A stretch of 64,000 bases of DNA from Dokdonella sp041395345 (GCF_041395345.1 NZ_JAWLAR010000002.1:186001-250000); one strand, 5' to 3'. Shown: positions 42,076-51,980, numbered from the stretch's first letter. The notes: generated by a model from the letters alone, not told the origin. Translations and numbers: made by a program.

Positions 42076-42635
42076 GCAATCACAATCGCCTCGAACTGGT
42101 CCTGCCCGACTGGATCGACGATGAGATCGACTTTTCCCGCCGCTACATCGATGACGCGTCGCGAATGGGGCTGGCGATTGGCCTGGCCAGACGCAACGTC
42201 GAGCTCGATAGCGGCGGTCCGTTCGGTGCGGCGATATTCGGCGCGGATGGCGATCTGATTGCCGTCGGGGTCAATCGCGTGGTGCCGCAGAACTGTTCGG
42301 TGGCCCATGCGGAGATGATGGCGTTCATGAGCGCTCAAGCGCGCCTGGGCCGCTATCGGCTGAATGAGGATGGCAGCCGCTACCTTCTTGCAACCAGCGC
42401 CCAGCCCTGCTCGATGTGTTACGGGGCCAGTTTCTGGGCCGGCATCGACGCGCTCGTGATCGGAGCGCGCGCCGAGGATGTGATGGAGCTCAGCGACTTC
42501 GACGAAGGTCCCCTGCCCGCCGACTGGGAGGGCGAGCTCGGCAAGCGCGGCATCGAGGTTCGACGCGATGTGCTTCGCGACCAGGCCCGGGAGGTTTTCG
42601 AGCTGTATCGGAACAGGGCCGGCGCAAGCTATTGA
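42072..42635 (+). CDS. guanine deaminase-like nucleoside/nucleobase deaminase
   Basis: Zinc-dependent CMP/dCMP-deaminase-fold enzyme of 187 residues. The catalytic HAE is in NCSVAHAEMMAFMSAQARL and the zinc cysteines are in SAQPCSMCYGASFWAG. The block GGPFGAAIFGADGDLIAVGVNRV is typical of GuaD/TadA-like deaminases. GTG 42072 overlaps the glnS stop (GTGA). tRNA adenosine deaminase would be shorter and more basic; guanine or related base deamination is more likely. The substrate is unproven. Confidence 0.85.
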   Translation: MSNHNRLELVLPDWIDDEIDFSRRYIDDASRMGLAIGLARRNVELDSGGPFGAAIFGADGDLIAVGVNRVVPQNCSVAHAEMMAFMSAQARLGRYRLNEDGSRYLLATSAQPCSMCYGASFWAGIDALVIGARAEDVMELSDFDEGPLPADWEGELGKRGIEVRRDVLRDQAREVFELYRNRAGASY

Positions 42636-42672
42636 AGACGCCGGTCAAAGCAACTTTCGGAGCATCGAAGGC

Positions 42673-43740
42673 ATGACACAGCCAGCCCACGGCATGCTCG
42701 CCTACTGTCGCCCGGGATTTGAAGGCGAATGCGCGCAGGAACTGGCAAGCCACGATGCCAGGCTCGCGACCGGGGGATTCGTGCGCAGCCAGCGCGACAG
42801 TGGCTTCGTCGAATTCGTGCTGCCGGACGCATCCGCGGCAAACCGGTTCGCCGATTCGGTCCGATGGCAGGACCTGACCTTTGCGCGCCAGTTGCTGCGA
42901 GTCCGCGCAAGAGTCGCAGAATTGCCGAGAGAAGATCGCCTCGGCGTGCTGATGCCGGCGATCCGGACCATGGGCCATGGCTACCTCGACGCATGGATCG
43001 AGTCACCCGACAGCGATGCCGCGCGCGAGCTGGCCGGTCTCTGCCGATCGCTCGGCAACGCACTGGTTGCGGCGATGAAGCGCGAATCCCTGATCGATCC
43101 GAAGTCGACCTGCCGGTTGCATGTCTGCCTGACCGATGCGCAGAACGCCTTCATTGCCGAAGCGGAATCGGACAGGACGTGTCGCTGGCCCGGCGGCATT
43201 CCACGCCTGCGTTTTCCGGCGGCCGCGCCGAGCCGATCCACGCTCAAGCTCGAAGAAGCCCTGCTGACCCTGCTTGACGCGGACGAACGCGAGCGCTGGC
43301 TCAAGCCCGGCATGACCGCAGTCGACCTGGGCGCGGCACCGGGAGGCTGGACCTGGCAACTGGTGCGCCGTTCGATGAGCGTCACCGCGGTGGACAACGG
43401 CCCGATGGACCAGAAGCTCATCGATTCCGGGCTGGTCACGCATCTGCGCGAGGACGGCTTCCGCTATCGCCCGGCCGAGGCCGTTGACTGGATGGTCTGC
43501 GACATGGTCGAACAGCCGCGAAAAGTGGCCGCCCGCATGGCCGAATGGCTGGCTGGCGGCTGGTGTCGTCAGACCGTCTTCAATCTGAAATTGCCGATGA
43601 AGAAGCGATTTGACGAAGTCCAGCTTTGCCGGAACATGATCGAGGAAGCCGTTGCCACCAACGGCAAGCGCATCGAATGGCGAGCCCGGCAGCTTTATCA
43701 CGACCGCGAGGAAATTACGGTTTTCGCCAGAACGGCCTGA
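42673..43740 (+). CDS. rlmM: RlmM, 23S rRNA C2498 2'-O-methyltransferase
   Basis: SAM-dependent ribose methyltransferase of 355 residues (ATG 42673). The N-terminal THUMP-like part starts MLAYCRPGFEGECAQELASH. The Rossmann domain has motif I AVDLGAAPGGWTWQLVRR, then VTAVDNGPMD, and DWMVCDMVEQPRKVA; the K-D-K-E catalytic set includes FNLKLPMKKRFDEV and EWRARQLYHDREEITVF. The open frame extends 35 codons upstream into the deaminase end, but that part is not conserved. Confidence 0.95.
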   Translation: MTQPAHGMLAYCRPGFEGECAQELASHDARLATGGFVRSQRDSGFVEFVLPDASAANRFADSVRWQDLTFARQLLRVRARVAELPREDRLGVLMPAIRTMGHGYLDAWIESPDSDAARELAGLCRSLGNALVAAMKRESLIDPKSTCRLHVCLTDAQNAFIAEAESDRTCRWPGGIPRLRFPAAAPSRSTLKLEEALLTLLDADERERWLKPGMTAVDLGAAPGGWTWQLVRRSMSVTAVDNGPMDQKLIDSGLVTHLREDGFRYRPAEAVDWMVCDMVEQPRKVAARMAEWLAGGWCRQTVFNLKLPMKKRFDEVQLCRNMIEEAVATNGKRIEWRARQLYHDREEITVFARTA

Positions 43741-43862
43741 GTTTCACTTGATCAGTCGGCATCGGCTACCCGATTCTTTCGAAACAATCAATACTCGCTG
43801 CGCAATGACAGTGTCAAATTCCACGGCTATCCTTTTTCGTTTGACCAAACCGTGGAGTGTTC

Positions 43863-46676
43863 ATGTTCCAGCCCAGAGGATTTCTGCTCGCAGGCCTGCT
43901 GCTTTCATTGGCAAACCCTGCCAGCGCCCAGGTCGTCATCAGCCAGGTGTATGGCGGTGGCGGCAATTCAGGCGCGACCTATACCAATGATTTCGTCGAA
44001 CTCTTCAATCGAGGCAACAGCGCGCAGAGCCTGGCCAACTGGTCGATCCAGTACAGCAGCGCAACCGGCACCGGCAATTTCGCCTCCAACCTGACGACCT
44101 TGTCGGGGACTATTCCCCCAGGCGGCTACTTTCTGGTGGGTCTCAGCAGCGGCGGCGCGGTGGGCAATGCCTTGCCGACACCGGATGCCACCGGGTCGAT
44201 CAACATGAGCGGCAGTTCGGGCAAGGTCATCCTCGCCAATGTCGCGACTGGCATCGCGTGCAATGGCGGGTCCACGGCGTGTAGCGCCGGACAACTCGCC
44301 CAGATTGTCGATCTGGTTGGATTTGGCACGGCCAACTTCTATGAAGGCTCGGCTGCAGCCCCCACTCTGAACAATACGTTGGCCGCCTTTCGCGCTGGCG
44401 CAGGTTGCACGGATACCAACCAGAACAGCGCGGACTTCAGCGCGGCCACACCCGCCCCGCGCAACGCGGCAACCACGGCCGCCCCATGCGGCGGCCAAGG
44501 CATCCCGGCCATCAGTGTCGCGAACCTGTCCCTGGACGAAGGCGATATCGGCCTGACTCCATTCGTTTTCACCGTCCAGTTGAGCGAAGCTGCACCGAGC
44601 GGCGGTATCACCTTCGACTTCGCTAGCGCCGACGATACCGCTATCGCCGGCGTGGACTATCAGACCGCAAGCGGCAGCGAAACGATCGTGGAAGGCGAGG
44701 AGTCTGTGCAGATCACGGTCAACGTGATCGCGAATTCGACAAGCGAGCCGAACCGCGCGTTCACCCTTGCGCTGAGCAATGTCAACGGCGCGATTCCGGC
44801 CAGCCTGAGCGCAACCGGCACCATCCAGGACGACGACATCGGTACTTTTGCCATCCACGGCATCCAGGGGTTCACGGACACTTCGCCCGTGGCCGGCCAG
44901 CGCGTCGCGAGCAACGGCAACATCGTCACCGCAGTCGCCGCACAGGGCTTCTTCATGCAAAGCAGGGACGCCAGCGCCGATGCGGATCCGATGACGTCTG
45001 AAGGCATCTACGTCTTCACCGGATCAGCCCCCACCGTGCAGGTCGGCGACGAGGTCGACCTGGTCGGCGACGTGTCCGAATTCTTCGGCACCACCGAGCT
45101 GAGCAATATCAGCGATCTGGTCATCGTGTCGACCCTGAATGATCTGCCCACGCCCATTCAGTTCGACGCGAGCACGCCTTCGCCGGACCCGATCGCGTTG
45201 AGTTGTGGCTCGAGCAACTTCGAGTGTTTCGAAGGCATGCGCGTGCAGATCGACAATGGCATCGTGGCGCGCGCCAATCCGTATTTCAGCAGCGACAACT
45301 ACGCCCAGATCTTCGTATCCGCCTCCGATACGCGTTCGTTGCGATCGCCGGGCCTGCTCTATCCGCTGGTTCCCGGCGTGGACAATCCGGACGCGGAAAT
45401 GTTCAGCGGCAATCCGCACATCTTCGAGCTCGACGCCGATGCGCTCGGCGCAGTGCCGCCGAACACGGCGATCACGGGCGGCAGCCGATTCAGCGCAACG
45501 GGTGTCGTGGCCTACAACTTCGGTGACTATGAAGTCTGGCCCACCGCATTCACGGTCACCGAAGCCAACACCATTCCCCGACCGGTCAGGGCAGGCCAGC
45601 TCGGCGAGGAGCTGCGCATCGGCAGCTTCAACATGTATCGGCTGTGCGACACCCTGGCCAACACCACCTTCACCTGCGGCAACGGCGGCGAGCCGGACGA
45701 AGCGGCCCTCGCCCTCAAGGTGTCGCGCCTTTCCGACTATGTCGGCAATGTTCTTGAATTGCCGGATGTGCTCGGCGTCGTCGAAGTCGAGAATCTCGCC
45801 GTGTTGCAGATGCTGGCCGATCGCATCGCTCTCGATACGGGCGTGACCTATGCGCCGTTCCTCGAGGAAGGCAACGACGGCGGTGGCATTGATGTCGGCT
45901 ACCTCGTGCGCAATGACCGCGTCGGCAATGCCGTCGTTACCCAGTTCGACAAGAACGAGATGTGGCTGGATCCGCGTGACGGACTAATGCATGAGCTGCA
46001 CGATCGCCCGGCCCTCAAGCTCGAGGCGACGTTCTCGGGCCAGGCCTTCGCCACCATCATCGTGCATCCGAAATCGCGCAGCTGCGTGGATGCGCCATCG
46101 GGCGCCAACTGCACCCAAGCCGACGTCGACCGCAATCGACTCAAGCGCTTCACCCAGGCCAGCTCGATGGCGGCACGCGTGCAGCAGGAACAGGTCGCCC
46201 AGCCAGACCGCCCGCTGCTGGTCATTGGCGACTTCAACGACTATCAATTCAGCGATGGCTTCGTGAACATGACCGGCCTGCTCCAGGGCACCTATGACAA
46301 TGCCGCCAACGTGATCGACCTGGCCGGCCCGAACATCGTCGATCCGCCACTCTGGAATGCGGTGACCTCGCTGCCGGCCAACGAGCAATACTCGTTCCTG
46401 TTCACCGAGCAGTTCGGCGAAATTTTCGGCTACACCCAGGCGAGTTCGTTCGATCGCGGCCGCGATGTGCCCATCATGCAGGTGCTCGATCACGCCCTGC
46501 TCAACGGGCCGGCCAGAGCCTGGTTCGCGGGCTTCGAATACGGTCGTGCCGACCTCGATGCCGCCGACCAGGACGAGCGCAACAGCACGACCGCGATCGG
46601 AGTATCGGATCACGATGGCTTTGTCGTGCGTCTGGCGACCGACCGGATTTTCGCCGACAGTTTTGGCGGCGACTAG
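43863..46676 (+). CDS. secreted multidomain nuclease (LTD + Calx-beta + endonuclease/exonuclease/phosphatase)
   Basis: A 937-residue exported protein (signal peptide MFQPRGFLLAGLLLSLANPASA). A lamin-tail domain follows (about 20-190, VVISQVYGGGGNSGATYTNDFVELFNRG), then a Calx-beta module (about 210-320). An OB-like middle region (about 325-570) leads into an EEP nuclease domain (about 580-930) with IGSFNMYRL, VVEVEN, LVIGDFNDYQ (about 785) and GVSDHDGFVVRL (about 915). This matches ExeM/NucH-type extracellular DNases. The end RIFADSFGGD resembles the tail of the exported protein at 8859. GTG 43857 is two codons upstream. DNA scavenging of nutrients is a plausible role. Confidence 0.9.
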   Translation: MFQPRGFLLAGLLLSLANPASAQVVISQVYGGGGNSGATYTNDFVELFNRGNSAQSLANWSIQYSSATGTGNFASNLTTLSGTIPPGGYFLVGLSSGGAVGNALPTPDATGSINMSGSSGKVILANVATGIACNGGSTACSAGQLAQIVDLVGFGTANFYEGSAAAPTLNNTLAAFRAGAGCTDTNQNSADFSAATPAPRNAATTAAPCGGQGIPAISVANLSLDEGDIGLTPFVFTVQLSEAAPSGGITFDFASADDTAIAGVDYQTASGSETIVEGEESVQITVNVIANSTSEPNRAFTLALSNVNGAIPASLSATGTIQDDDIGTFAIHGIQGFTDTSPVAGQRVASNGNIVTAVAAQGFFMQSRDASADADPMTSEGIYVFTGSAPTVQVGDEVDLVGDVSEFFGTTELSNISDLVIVSTLNDLPTPIQFDASTPSPDPIALSCGSSNFECFEGMRVQIDNGIVARANPYFSSDNYAQIFVSASDTRSLRSPGLLYPLVPGVDNPDAEMFSGNPHIFELDADALGAVPPNTAITGGSRFSATGVVAYNFGDYEVWPTAFTVTEANTIPRPVRAGQLGEELRIGSFNMYRLCDTLANTTFTCGNGGEPDEAALALKVSRLSDYVGNVLELPDVLGVVEVENLAVLQMLADRIALDTGVTYAPFLEEGNDGGGIDVGYLVRNDRVGNAVVTQFDKNEMWLDPRDGLMHELHDRPALKLEATFSGQAFATIIVHPKSRSCVDAPSGANCTQADVDRNRLKRFTQASSMAARVQQEQVAQPDRPLLVIGDFNDYQFSDGFVNMTGLLQGTYDNAANVIDLAGPNIVDPPLWNAVTSLPANEQYSFLFTEQFGEIFGYTQASSFDRGRDVPIMQVLDHALLNGPARAWFAGFEYGRADLDAADQDERNSTTAIGVSDHDGFVVRLATDRIFADSFGGD

Positions 46677-46700
46677 CCGAGCGTTGCTTCAACAAGCAAA

Positions 46701-46727
46701 GCCCCTCTCCCCCCGCGGGAGAGGGGC
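46701..46727. terminator. strong hairpin between convergent nuclease and rsmI genes
   Basis: GCCCCTCTCCC and GGGAGAGGGGC form an 11-bp perfect stem around CCCGC. It lies between convergent genes and belongs to the same GGGAGAGGG-type repeat family as 19688-19722. No clear U-tract; it may act as a bidirectional stop or just be a repeat. Confidence 0.55.
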
Positions 46728-46770
46728 AGGCGTGACCCTCCCCCGGTTCGGGAAGGAAAAGGATTTGCCG

Positions 46771-47607
46771 TCAGTCCGCCGGCTTGCCGTAGAGCAGCTT
46801 GCGCGGAGCACCGGTAATTGCCGCGGCCATGCGCGCCGCGCGTGCAGGCGCCATCTCTTCACTGAGCAAGGCGAACACGCGCCGACCTTCAACCAGGGTC
46901 GCGTCAGCCTGTTCCCCGCTGGCACCCGCCAACATGACGACAAATTCGCCGCGCTGCTGGTTGGAGTCGGCTTCGATCTGCTCGATGACCTCGGGCAGCG
47001 ATCCCGACAGTACCGTTTCAAAAACCTTGGTCAGCTCCCTCGCTACCACTACCTGGCGCTCGTCACCGAGGATCGACTGTGCGTCCTTGAGCATCTCGAC
47101 AATGCGATGGCTTGATTCATGGAAGATCAGGGTCCGTGTTTCGGCCACGAGCTGCTGCAAGCGCTCGCGCCGCGCCGAGGCCTTGGCCACCAGAAAGCCC
47201 TCGAAAACAAATCGGTCGCTCGGGAGTCCGGCCACCGAGAGCGCGGCAATGGCCGCACAGGGCCCGGGTACCGGCGATACCGGCACGCGGGCTTCGCGGG
47301 CGGCACGCACGAGGCGAAAGCCCGGGTCACTGATCAACGGCGTCCCTGCATCCGAGACCAGCGCCACCTCGGCGCCTCCCTGCACGGCCTCGATGATCCG
47401 ATAAACCTGCTCACGCTCATTGTGTTCGTGCAACGCGATGGTTGGGGCGCGGCTGCCGATGCGCGCCAGAAGCGCGCCGGTGTGGCGGGTATCTTCTGCC
47501 GCGATCAGGCTCACCCTGCACAGGATGCTTTCGGCGCGCCCGGACAGATCATCGAGGTTGCCGATCGGTGTCGCGACGACCCAAAGCTTTCCCTGCACCG
47601 TATTCAT
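46771..47607 (-). CDS. rsmI: RsmI, 16S rRNA C1402 2'-O-methyltransferase
   Basis: SAM-dependent tetrapyrrole-methylase-fold enzyme. ATG 47607 (AGGAAAAATC upstream) gives 278 residues beginning MNTVQGKLWVVATPIGNLDD. Family blocks: IAAEDTRHTGALLARIG, VALVSDAGTPLISDPGFRLVRAA, PVPGPCAAIAALSVAGLPSDRFVFEGF and VARELTKVFETV. It is divergent from lpoA, the classical proteobacterial arrangement. Confidence 0.96.
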   Translation of the reverse strand: MNTVQGKLWVVATPIGNLDDLSGRAESILCRVSLIAAEDTRHTGALLARIGSRAPTIALHEHNEREQVYRIIEAVQGGAEVALVSDAGTPLISDPGFRLVRAAREARVPVSPVPGPCAAIAALSVAGLPSDRFVFEGFLVAKASARRERLQQLVAETRTLIFHESSHRIVEMLKDAQSILGDERQVVVARELTKVFETVLSGSLPEVIEQIEADSNQQRGEFVVMLAGASGEQADATLVEGRRVFALLSEEMAPARAARMAAAITGAPRKLLYGKPAD

Positions 47608-47764
47608 GATTTTTCCTGCACGGGACCGATCCTTCAGGATAGCGGGTCGGCAGGGAAACTGCGCCTGAACGGTGCTTCCTGCAGTCGCCCGGACCACGGT
47701 TTCAGCCCGACAATCGTCCCATCCGGGCTATCATCCGGCTTTCACTTTTCGACCACACCGGCCC

Positions 47765-49582
47765 ATGAGTGCATTGAATCGACTGCAACCGCGAATCTGG
47801 ATGGTGATATTCCTGCTGGCTGCAGGCATTTCTGCCTGTTCGACGACGACCACCCAGGTACGCCCCGAGGTCGCGGATTCCGAACGCGCCGAACAACTTG
47901 TTCGCGAAGGAAGTTTGCAGGCTGCGGCGCAGGAATACCTGAATCTGGCGGACGACAGTCGCGGTTCCACCAGCGCCTACTACCAGCTGCGCGCCGGCGA
48001 AATCCTGCGCGAAGACGGTGACTACGCGGGCGCTGCCCAAGCCATTGAGGGCATCAAGCGCAAGCGCCTGGGCGGCGATGCGCCGCTGCGCCTGGACTTG
48101 CTGGAGGCCGAAATCGCGTTGCAGCGGGGCGATGTGCAGCGTGCATCGGCGTTGATGGTGGTCGATGAATCCGCGGTGCCGCCCAACCTGCGCGTTCGCG
48201 TGCTCGAGCTGCGTGCACGCATCGCCGAGGCCAGCGGAGACCCGTTCGCCTCCGCACGCATACGCGCATCGCTGGAAAGCGATCTGGTCGGCCCGGACCG
48301 GGACATCAATCGCGAACAGATCATCGAAACCCTGGCCAGCCTGGACAGCGCAACCTTGAAGGGTCGGGCGGCTTCGCTGCGCCCGGGGGATGCCCTGCTT
48401 CCGTGGATCGAACAAACGCTCAAATTGCGAGGCCAGGTGCTGCCCAGGGAAATCCCGCGTCCGCAGCGTCCCGTGGGCACCCTGATCCCGGATTCGGACA
48501 ACGGCCTGCAGCGGGAAGGGTTCAACGCCGTGCTGCAGGTTGCCGTGATCCTGCCGCTGAGTGGTCAGGTCGCCGGTGTCGCCCAGTCCATACTTGACGG
48601 CTTCTTCGCCGCCTATTTTTCCGACGACAGTGCCGAGCGTCCGGTCGTGCGCACCTACGATGCCGGCGGCACGCCGCAGGAGGCGCTGGCGGCCTATCAG
48701 ACTGCAGTCGCGGACGGTGCCGGGTTCGTGGTCGGACCGCTGCTGCGCGAAGCGGTAGGCGAGCTTTTCCGTCAGTCCCTTCCGGTACGCGTGCTGGCCC
48801 TCAACCATCCCGACACCGGCGAGGTACCGCCCAGGGGCAGTGCCGAATTCGGGCTGCTGCCCGACGCCGAAGGTGCGCAGGCCGCGGCGCGCATGATCAG
48901 CCTCGGCATCGACCGGGCTGCCGTGATCGTTGTCCAGACCGACTGGGCCGAACGCGCCGCGCTCGCGTTTCGCGCGCAGTACGAGTCGCTCGGCGGTCAG
49001 GTCGTCGGCGAGTCGCGTATCAGCGAATCCGAATTCAATTACCGGGGCCCGATCAAGGACGCTGCCGGATCGCTGGGCGATGTCGCCAATCCGGAGGAAT
49101 CCGGACGGATGCCACAGCCGGGTGCCGGCATCTTCATCAGCATGCGCCCGCAACAGGCTCGCCTGCTGATGCCGCAGCTCAAGCTGGCCGGCATCAATGC
49201 ACCGGTCTATGCCACCTCGCATGTGAACTCGGGCGAGACCAGCCCGAGTCTGAATCGTGATCTGGACGGTATCGAATTCTGTGATGCGACATGGCTGTTT
49301 TCACCAGTACCCGGTCGACCGGATCGCAACGAGATGGCGCACTATCTGAGCAGCGCGAATGGCCTGGGCGGGCGACTCTTTGCCTTCGGCATGGATGCCT
49401 ATGCCTTGCTGCCCTACATGAACTGGCTGCTGGCCAATCCGGATACCTACCTGGACGGGGCCAGCGGGCAACTCGCTGCCGACAGCTTCGGGCGCATCCA
49501 CAGGGTCCTGACCTGGGCGCAGTTCTCCGATGGCATGGCGCGGCCGGTTCAGGGCGCATTGAGCCCATTGCCCTTCCAATAG
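47765..49582 (+). CDS. lpoA: LpoA-like lipoprotein activator of penicillin-binding protein (LppC family)
   Basis: Outer-membrane lipoprotein that in E. coli stimulates PBP1A. 605 residues from ATG 47765, with lipobox ISAC (Cys about 25). The N-terminal part (about 40-220) is helical and TPR-like (EQLVREGSLQAAAQEYLNLA, YYQLRAGEILREDGDYAGAAQ). The C-terminal part (about 250-600) is a type I periplasmic-binding-protein fold starting VAVILPLSGQVAGVAQSILDGFFAAY. Upstream is divergent rsmI; downstream yraN starts 11 bp after. Confidence 0.9.
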   Translation: MSALNRLQPRIWMVIFLLAAGISACSTTTTQVRPEVADSERAEQLVREGSLQAAAQEYLNLADDSRGSTSAYYQLRAGEILREDGDYAGAAQAIEGIKRKRLGGDAPLRLDLLEAEIALQRGDVQRASALMVVDESAVPPNLRVRVLELRARIAEASGDPFASARIRASLESDLVGPDRDINREQIIETLASLDSATLKGRAASLRPGDALLPWIEQTLKLRGQVLPREIPRPQRPVGTLIPDSDNGLQREGFNAVLQVAVILPLSGQVAGVAQSILDGFFAAYFSDDSAERPVVRTYDAGGTPQEALAAYQTAVADGAGFVVGPLLREAVGELFRQSLPVRVLALNHPDTGEVPPRGSAEFGLLPDAEGAQAAARMISLGIDRAAVIVVQTDWAERAALAFRAQYESLGGQVVGESRISESEFNYRGPIKDAAGSLGDVANPEESGRMPQPGAGIFISMRPQQARLLMPQLKLAGINAPVYATSHVNSGETSPSLNRDLDGIEFCDATWLFSPVPGRPDRNEMAHYLSSANGLGGRLFAFGMDAYALLPYMNWLLANPDTYLDGASGQLAADSFGRIHRVLTWAQFSDGMARPVQGALSPLPFQ

Positions 49583-49593
49583 CAAGGGCATCG

Positions 49594-49950
49594 ATGCGCA
49601 GTACCGGAAATCATTTCGAGGACCTCGCCCTGGCCCACGCACAGCGCAACGGATTGCGCCTGATTACACGCAATTTCAATTGCCGCTATGGTGAGCTTGA
49701 TCTGGTCATGCGGGAGGCCGACACCATAGTCTTCCTCGAAGTACGCTATCGCCGCTCGCAAAGCCATGGCGGAGCCTTGGATTCGGTCAGTGCTTCCAAG
49801 CGGGAACGTTTGACCAGAACCGCGAGTCTGTTCCTGCAGGCCCATCCGGACCTGGCACGGCATGCCTGCCGGTTCGATGTCATGGCAATCAGCGGCACGC
49901 AGGATTCACCCAGCATTGACTGGCAACGCAACGCATTCGAAACCGCCTGA
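49594..49950 (+). CDS. yraN: YraN family (UPF0102) predicted endonuclease
   Basis: A 118-residue protein of the UPF0102 family, predicted PD-(D/E)xK nuclease fold: NHFEDLALAHAQRNGLRLITRNFNCRYGELDLVMREADTIVFLEVRYRRS has the conserved E, the D of GELDLV, and E-V-R. ATG 49594 is 11 bp after lpoA. It occupies its usual place between lpoA and dolP; diaA, present there in E. coli, is missing. Role uncertain. Confidence 0.92.
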   Translation: MRSTGNHFEDLALAHAQRNGLRLITRNFNCRYGELDLVMREADTIVFLEVRYRRSQSHGGALDSVSASKRERLTRTASLFLQAHPDLARHACRFDVMAISGTQDSPSIDWQRNAFETA

Positions 49951-49963
49951 GGATGTCCCCGAA

Positions 49964-50566
49964 ATGAGATTCAGTCTTCGCCTTGTCGCCATGCCCGCAC
50001 TCCTGCTCGCCCCTCTGCTCGGCGGCTGTGTCGCCGTGGTCGCTGCGGGGGCGGTCACCACGGCCTCGTCAGTCAACGATCGACGCGGTTTCAGCACCGT
50101 CATGAGCGACAAGAACATCCAGCTCAGCGCTTACGACCTGCTCAATGCAGACAAGGAGCTGGTGCTGAAGAATCGCGTCATGATCTCCGTCTACGACGGC
50201 ATGATGTTGCTGACCGGCGAAGTGCGCACCGAGGAACTCAAGCAGCGCGCAGAATCCCTGGTCACCGGCTTCGAAGGTATCGATCGACTGGTCAACGACA
50301 TCGCTGTGATGGAGCCCGAGGGATTCTGGTCGAATCGCAACGACAACAAGATTACCGGACGCGTGAAGCTGGCCATGGCCGATGCCACCAGCTTGCCGGG
50401 CTTCGACGTCACCAAGATCAAGATCAGCACGGCGCATCGGGTGGTCTATCTGATGGGCATACTGACGCCGGAAGAAGAGGAAGTCGTTGTAGAGATCGCG
50501 CGAAACGTCCCCGATGTCGAACGCGTGGTGAAGATTTTCAAGTACACGGAAGCGCCGAAAAGCTAG
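49964..50566 (+). CDS. dolP: DolP-like lipoprotein with two BON domains
   Basis: A 200-residue outer-membrane lipoprotein: signal peptide with lipobox LLGGC (Cys about 22). Two BON domains follow (about 47-115 with SDKNIQLSAYDLLNAD...LLTGEVRTEELKQRAESLV; about 125-195 with NDNKITGRVKLAMADATSLPGF...LMGILTPEEEEVVVEIA). DolP (YraP) binds anionic phospholipid at the division site and supports outer-membrane integrity. ATG 49964 is 13 bp after yraN, completing the lpoA-yraN-dolP operon. Confidence 0.92.
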   Translation: MRFSLRLVAMPALLLAPLLGGCVAVVAAGAVTTASSVNDRRGFSTVMSDKNIQLSAYDLLNADKELVLKNRVMISVYDGMMLLTGEVRTEELKQRAESLVTGFEGIDRLVNDIAVMEPEGFWSNRNDNKITGRVKLAMADATSLPGFDVTKIKISTAHRVVYLMGILTPEEEEVVVEIARNVPDVERVVKIFKYTEAPKS

Positions 50567-50588
50567 CCAACCCCCACACGGAGCAGTC

Positions 50589-51980
50589 ATGAGTCTGTCG
50601 ACATCCGTGCTTCCTTCCCTGGAAGCCCTGTTCCCGGCTGATGCCATGAGCACCGAGGCGGCCGAGTGCGCGGTGTACGCCTATGACAATTCCCGCCGCG
50701 AGGCGATACCGGATGCCGTGGTCTTCCCATCGACGCACGAGCAGGTCCTCGCGCTGGTCCGTCTGTGCCGGGAACATCGCATCGCCCTGACCGCACGCGG
50801 TCGCGGCACCAACACCACCGGAGCCAGTGTTCCGGTTGCGGCAGGCATCGTGGCCAGCTTCGAGCGCATGAACCGGATCCTGAAAATCGATCCGGACAAC
50901 CGTCTGGCCGTGGTCGAGCCCGGCGTGCTCAATGCCGACCTGCAGGCAGCCCTGAAGCCCCATGGATTTTTCTGGGCACCGGACCCGACTTCGGCGCCGT
51001 ATTGCTCGATCGCCGGGAATATCGCCTGCAATGCCGGCGGTCCGCGCGCCGTGAAATACGGTGCCACGCGCGACAACGTATTGGCCCTGCGCGCTGTTGA
51101 TGGTCGCGGTGAAGCCTTTCGCTCGGGCAAGCCGACCACCAAGGGCGCCACCGGTTACGACCTGACCCGATTGCTGATCGGCTCCGAAGGCACCCTCGCC
51201 ATCGTCACCGAAGCGACGCTGAAGCTGACAGCGTTGGCCCCGGACAAGCGCACGCTGCGCGCAACCTATGTCGACATCAGTACCGCGGCCGCTGCCGTTG
51301 CGCGGATCATGGCCCAGCCGGTCACACCTTGCGCGCTGGAATACATGGATGGTGAGGCCCTGAAACTCGCGCGCAACCACGCTGGCGATTCCATTCCGGA
51401 AGCCGGCGCCATGCTGATCATCGAGGTCGACGGCGAGACCGGCGCCTTGCCCTCCGCAGTGGCGGCGATCAGCCGCGCCGCCACCGGCGACGGATTGATC
51501 GAGCTGCACGCCGCAAGCAACAACTCCGAGGTCGACGCCCTCTGGAGCGCACGCAAGGCCTTGTCGCCTGCGTTGCGCACGCTCGCACCGAACAAGATCA
51601 ACGAAGACGTCGTCGTTCCGGTCAGCCGCGTACCCGATCTGATCGCCGGCCTGAAAACGATCTCGGAACGCAACGCGATCCCGATCGTCACCTTCGGCCA
51701 TGCCGGCAACGGCAATATTCACGTCAACCTGCTTTATCGGCCCGAAGATCCCGTGCAGGCCGCCAACGCGCCCGGGTGTCTGTCGGAAGTTTTCGACCTG
51801 GTGTTCTCGCTTGATGGTCTGCTCTCCGGAGAGCACGGCATCGGCCTGACCAAGCGCGAGTTCATGCCGCGCGCACTCGATACGGTTTCGCTGGATTTGA
51901 TGCGCCTGATCAAGGCGCAGTTCGATCCGGACGGGATCTTGAATCCGGGGAAGTTGTTGCCCGATCCCGCATCTTCCTAG
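50589..51980 (+). CDS. GlcD-type FAD-linked 2-hydroxy acid dehydrogenase
   Basis: A 463-residue FAD_binding_4 protein. The FAD domain has ALTARGRGTNTTGASVPVAAGIVASFERMNRI and CSIAGNIACNAGGPRAVKYGATRDN; RLLIGSEGTLAIVTEATLKL ends it. The C-terminal domain has IPIVTFGHAGNGNIHVNLLY and LLSGEHGIGLTKREFM with the metal-binding His residues. It is a member of the glycolate/D-lactate/D-2-hydroxyglutarate dehydrogenase group; no glcE or glcF is adjacent, so a stand-alone D-lactate or D-2-hydroxyglutarate dehydrogenase is more likely. It begins 22 bp after dolP. Confidence 0.88.
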   Translation: MSLSTSVLPSLEALFPADAMSTEAAECAVYAYDNSRREAIPDAVVFPSTHEQVLALVRLCREHRIALTARGRGTNTTGASVPVAAGIVASFERMNRILKIDPDNRLAVVEPGVLNADLQAALKPHGFFWAPDPTSAPYCSIAGNIACNAGGPRAVKYGATRDNVLALRAVDGRGEAFRSGKPTTKGATGYDLTRLLIGSEGTLAIVTEATLKLTALAPDKRTLRATYVDISTAAAAVARIMAQPVTPCALEYMDGEALKLARNHAGDSIPEAGAMLIIEVDGETGALPSAVAAISRAATGDGLIELHAASNNSEVDALWSARKALSPALRTLAPNKINEDVVVPVSRVPDLIAGLKTISERNAIPIVTFGHAGNGNIHVNLLYRPEDPVQAANAPGCLSEVFDLVFSLDGLLSGEHGIGLTKREFMPRALDTVSLDLMRLIKAQFDPDGILNPGKLLPDPASS

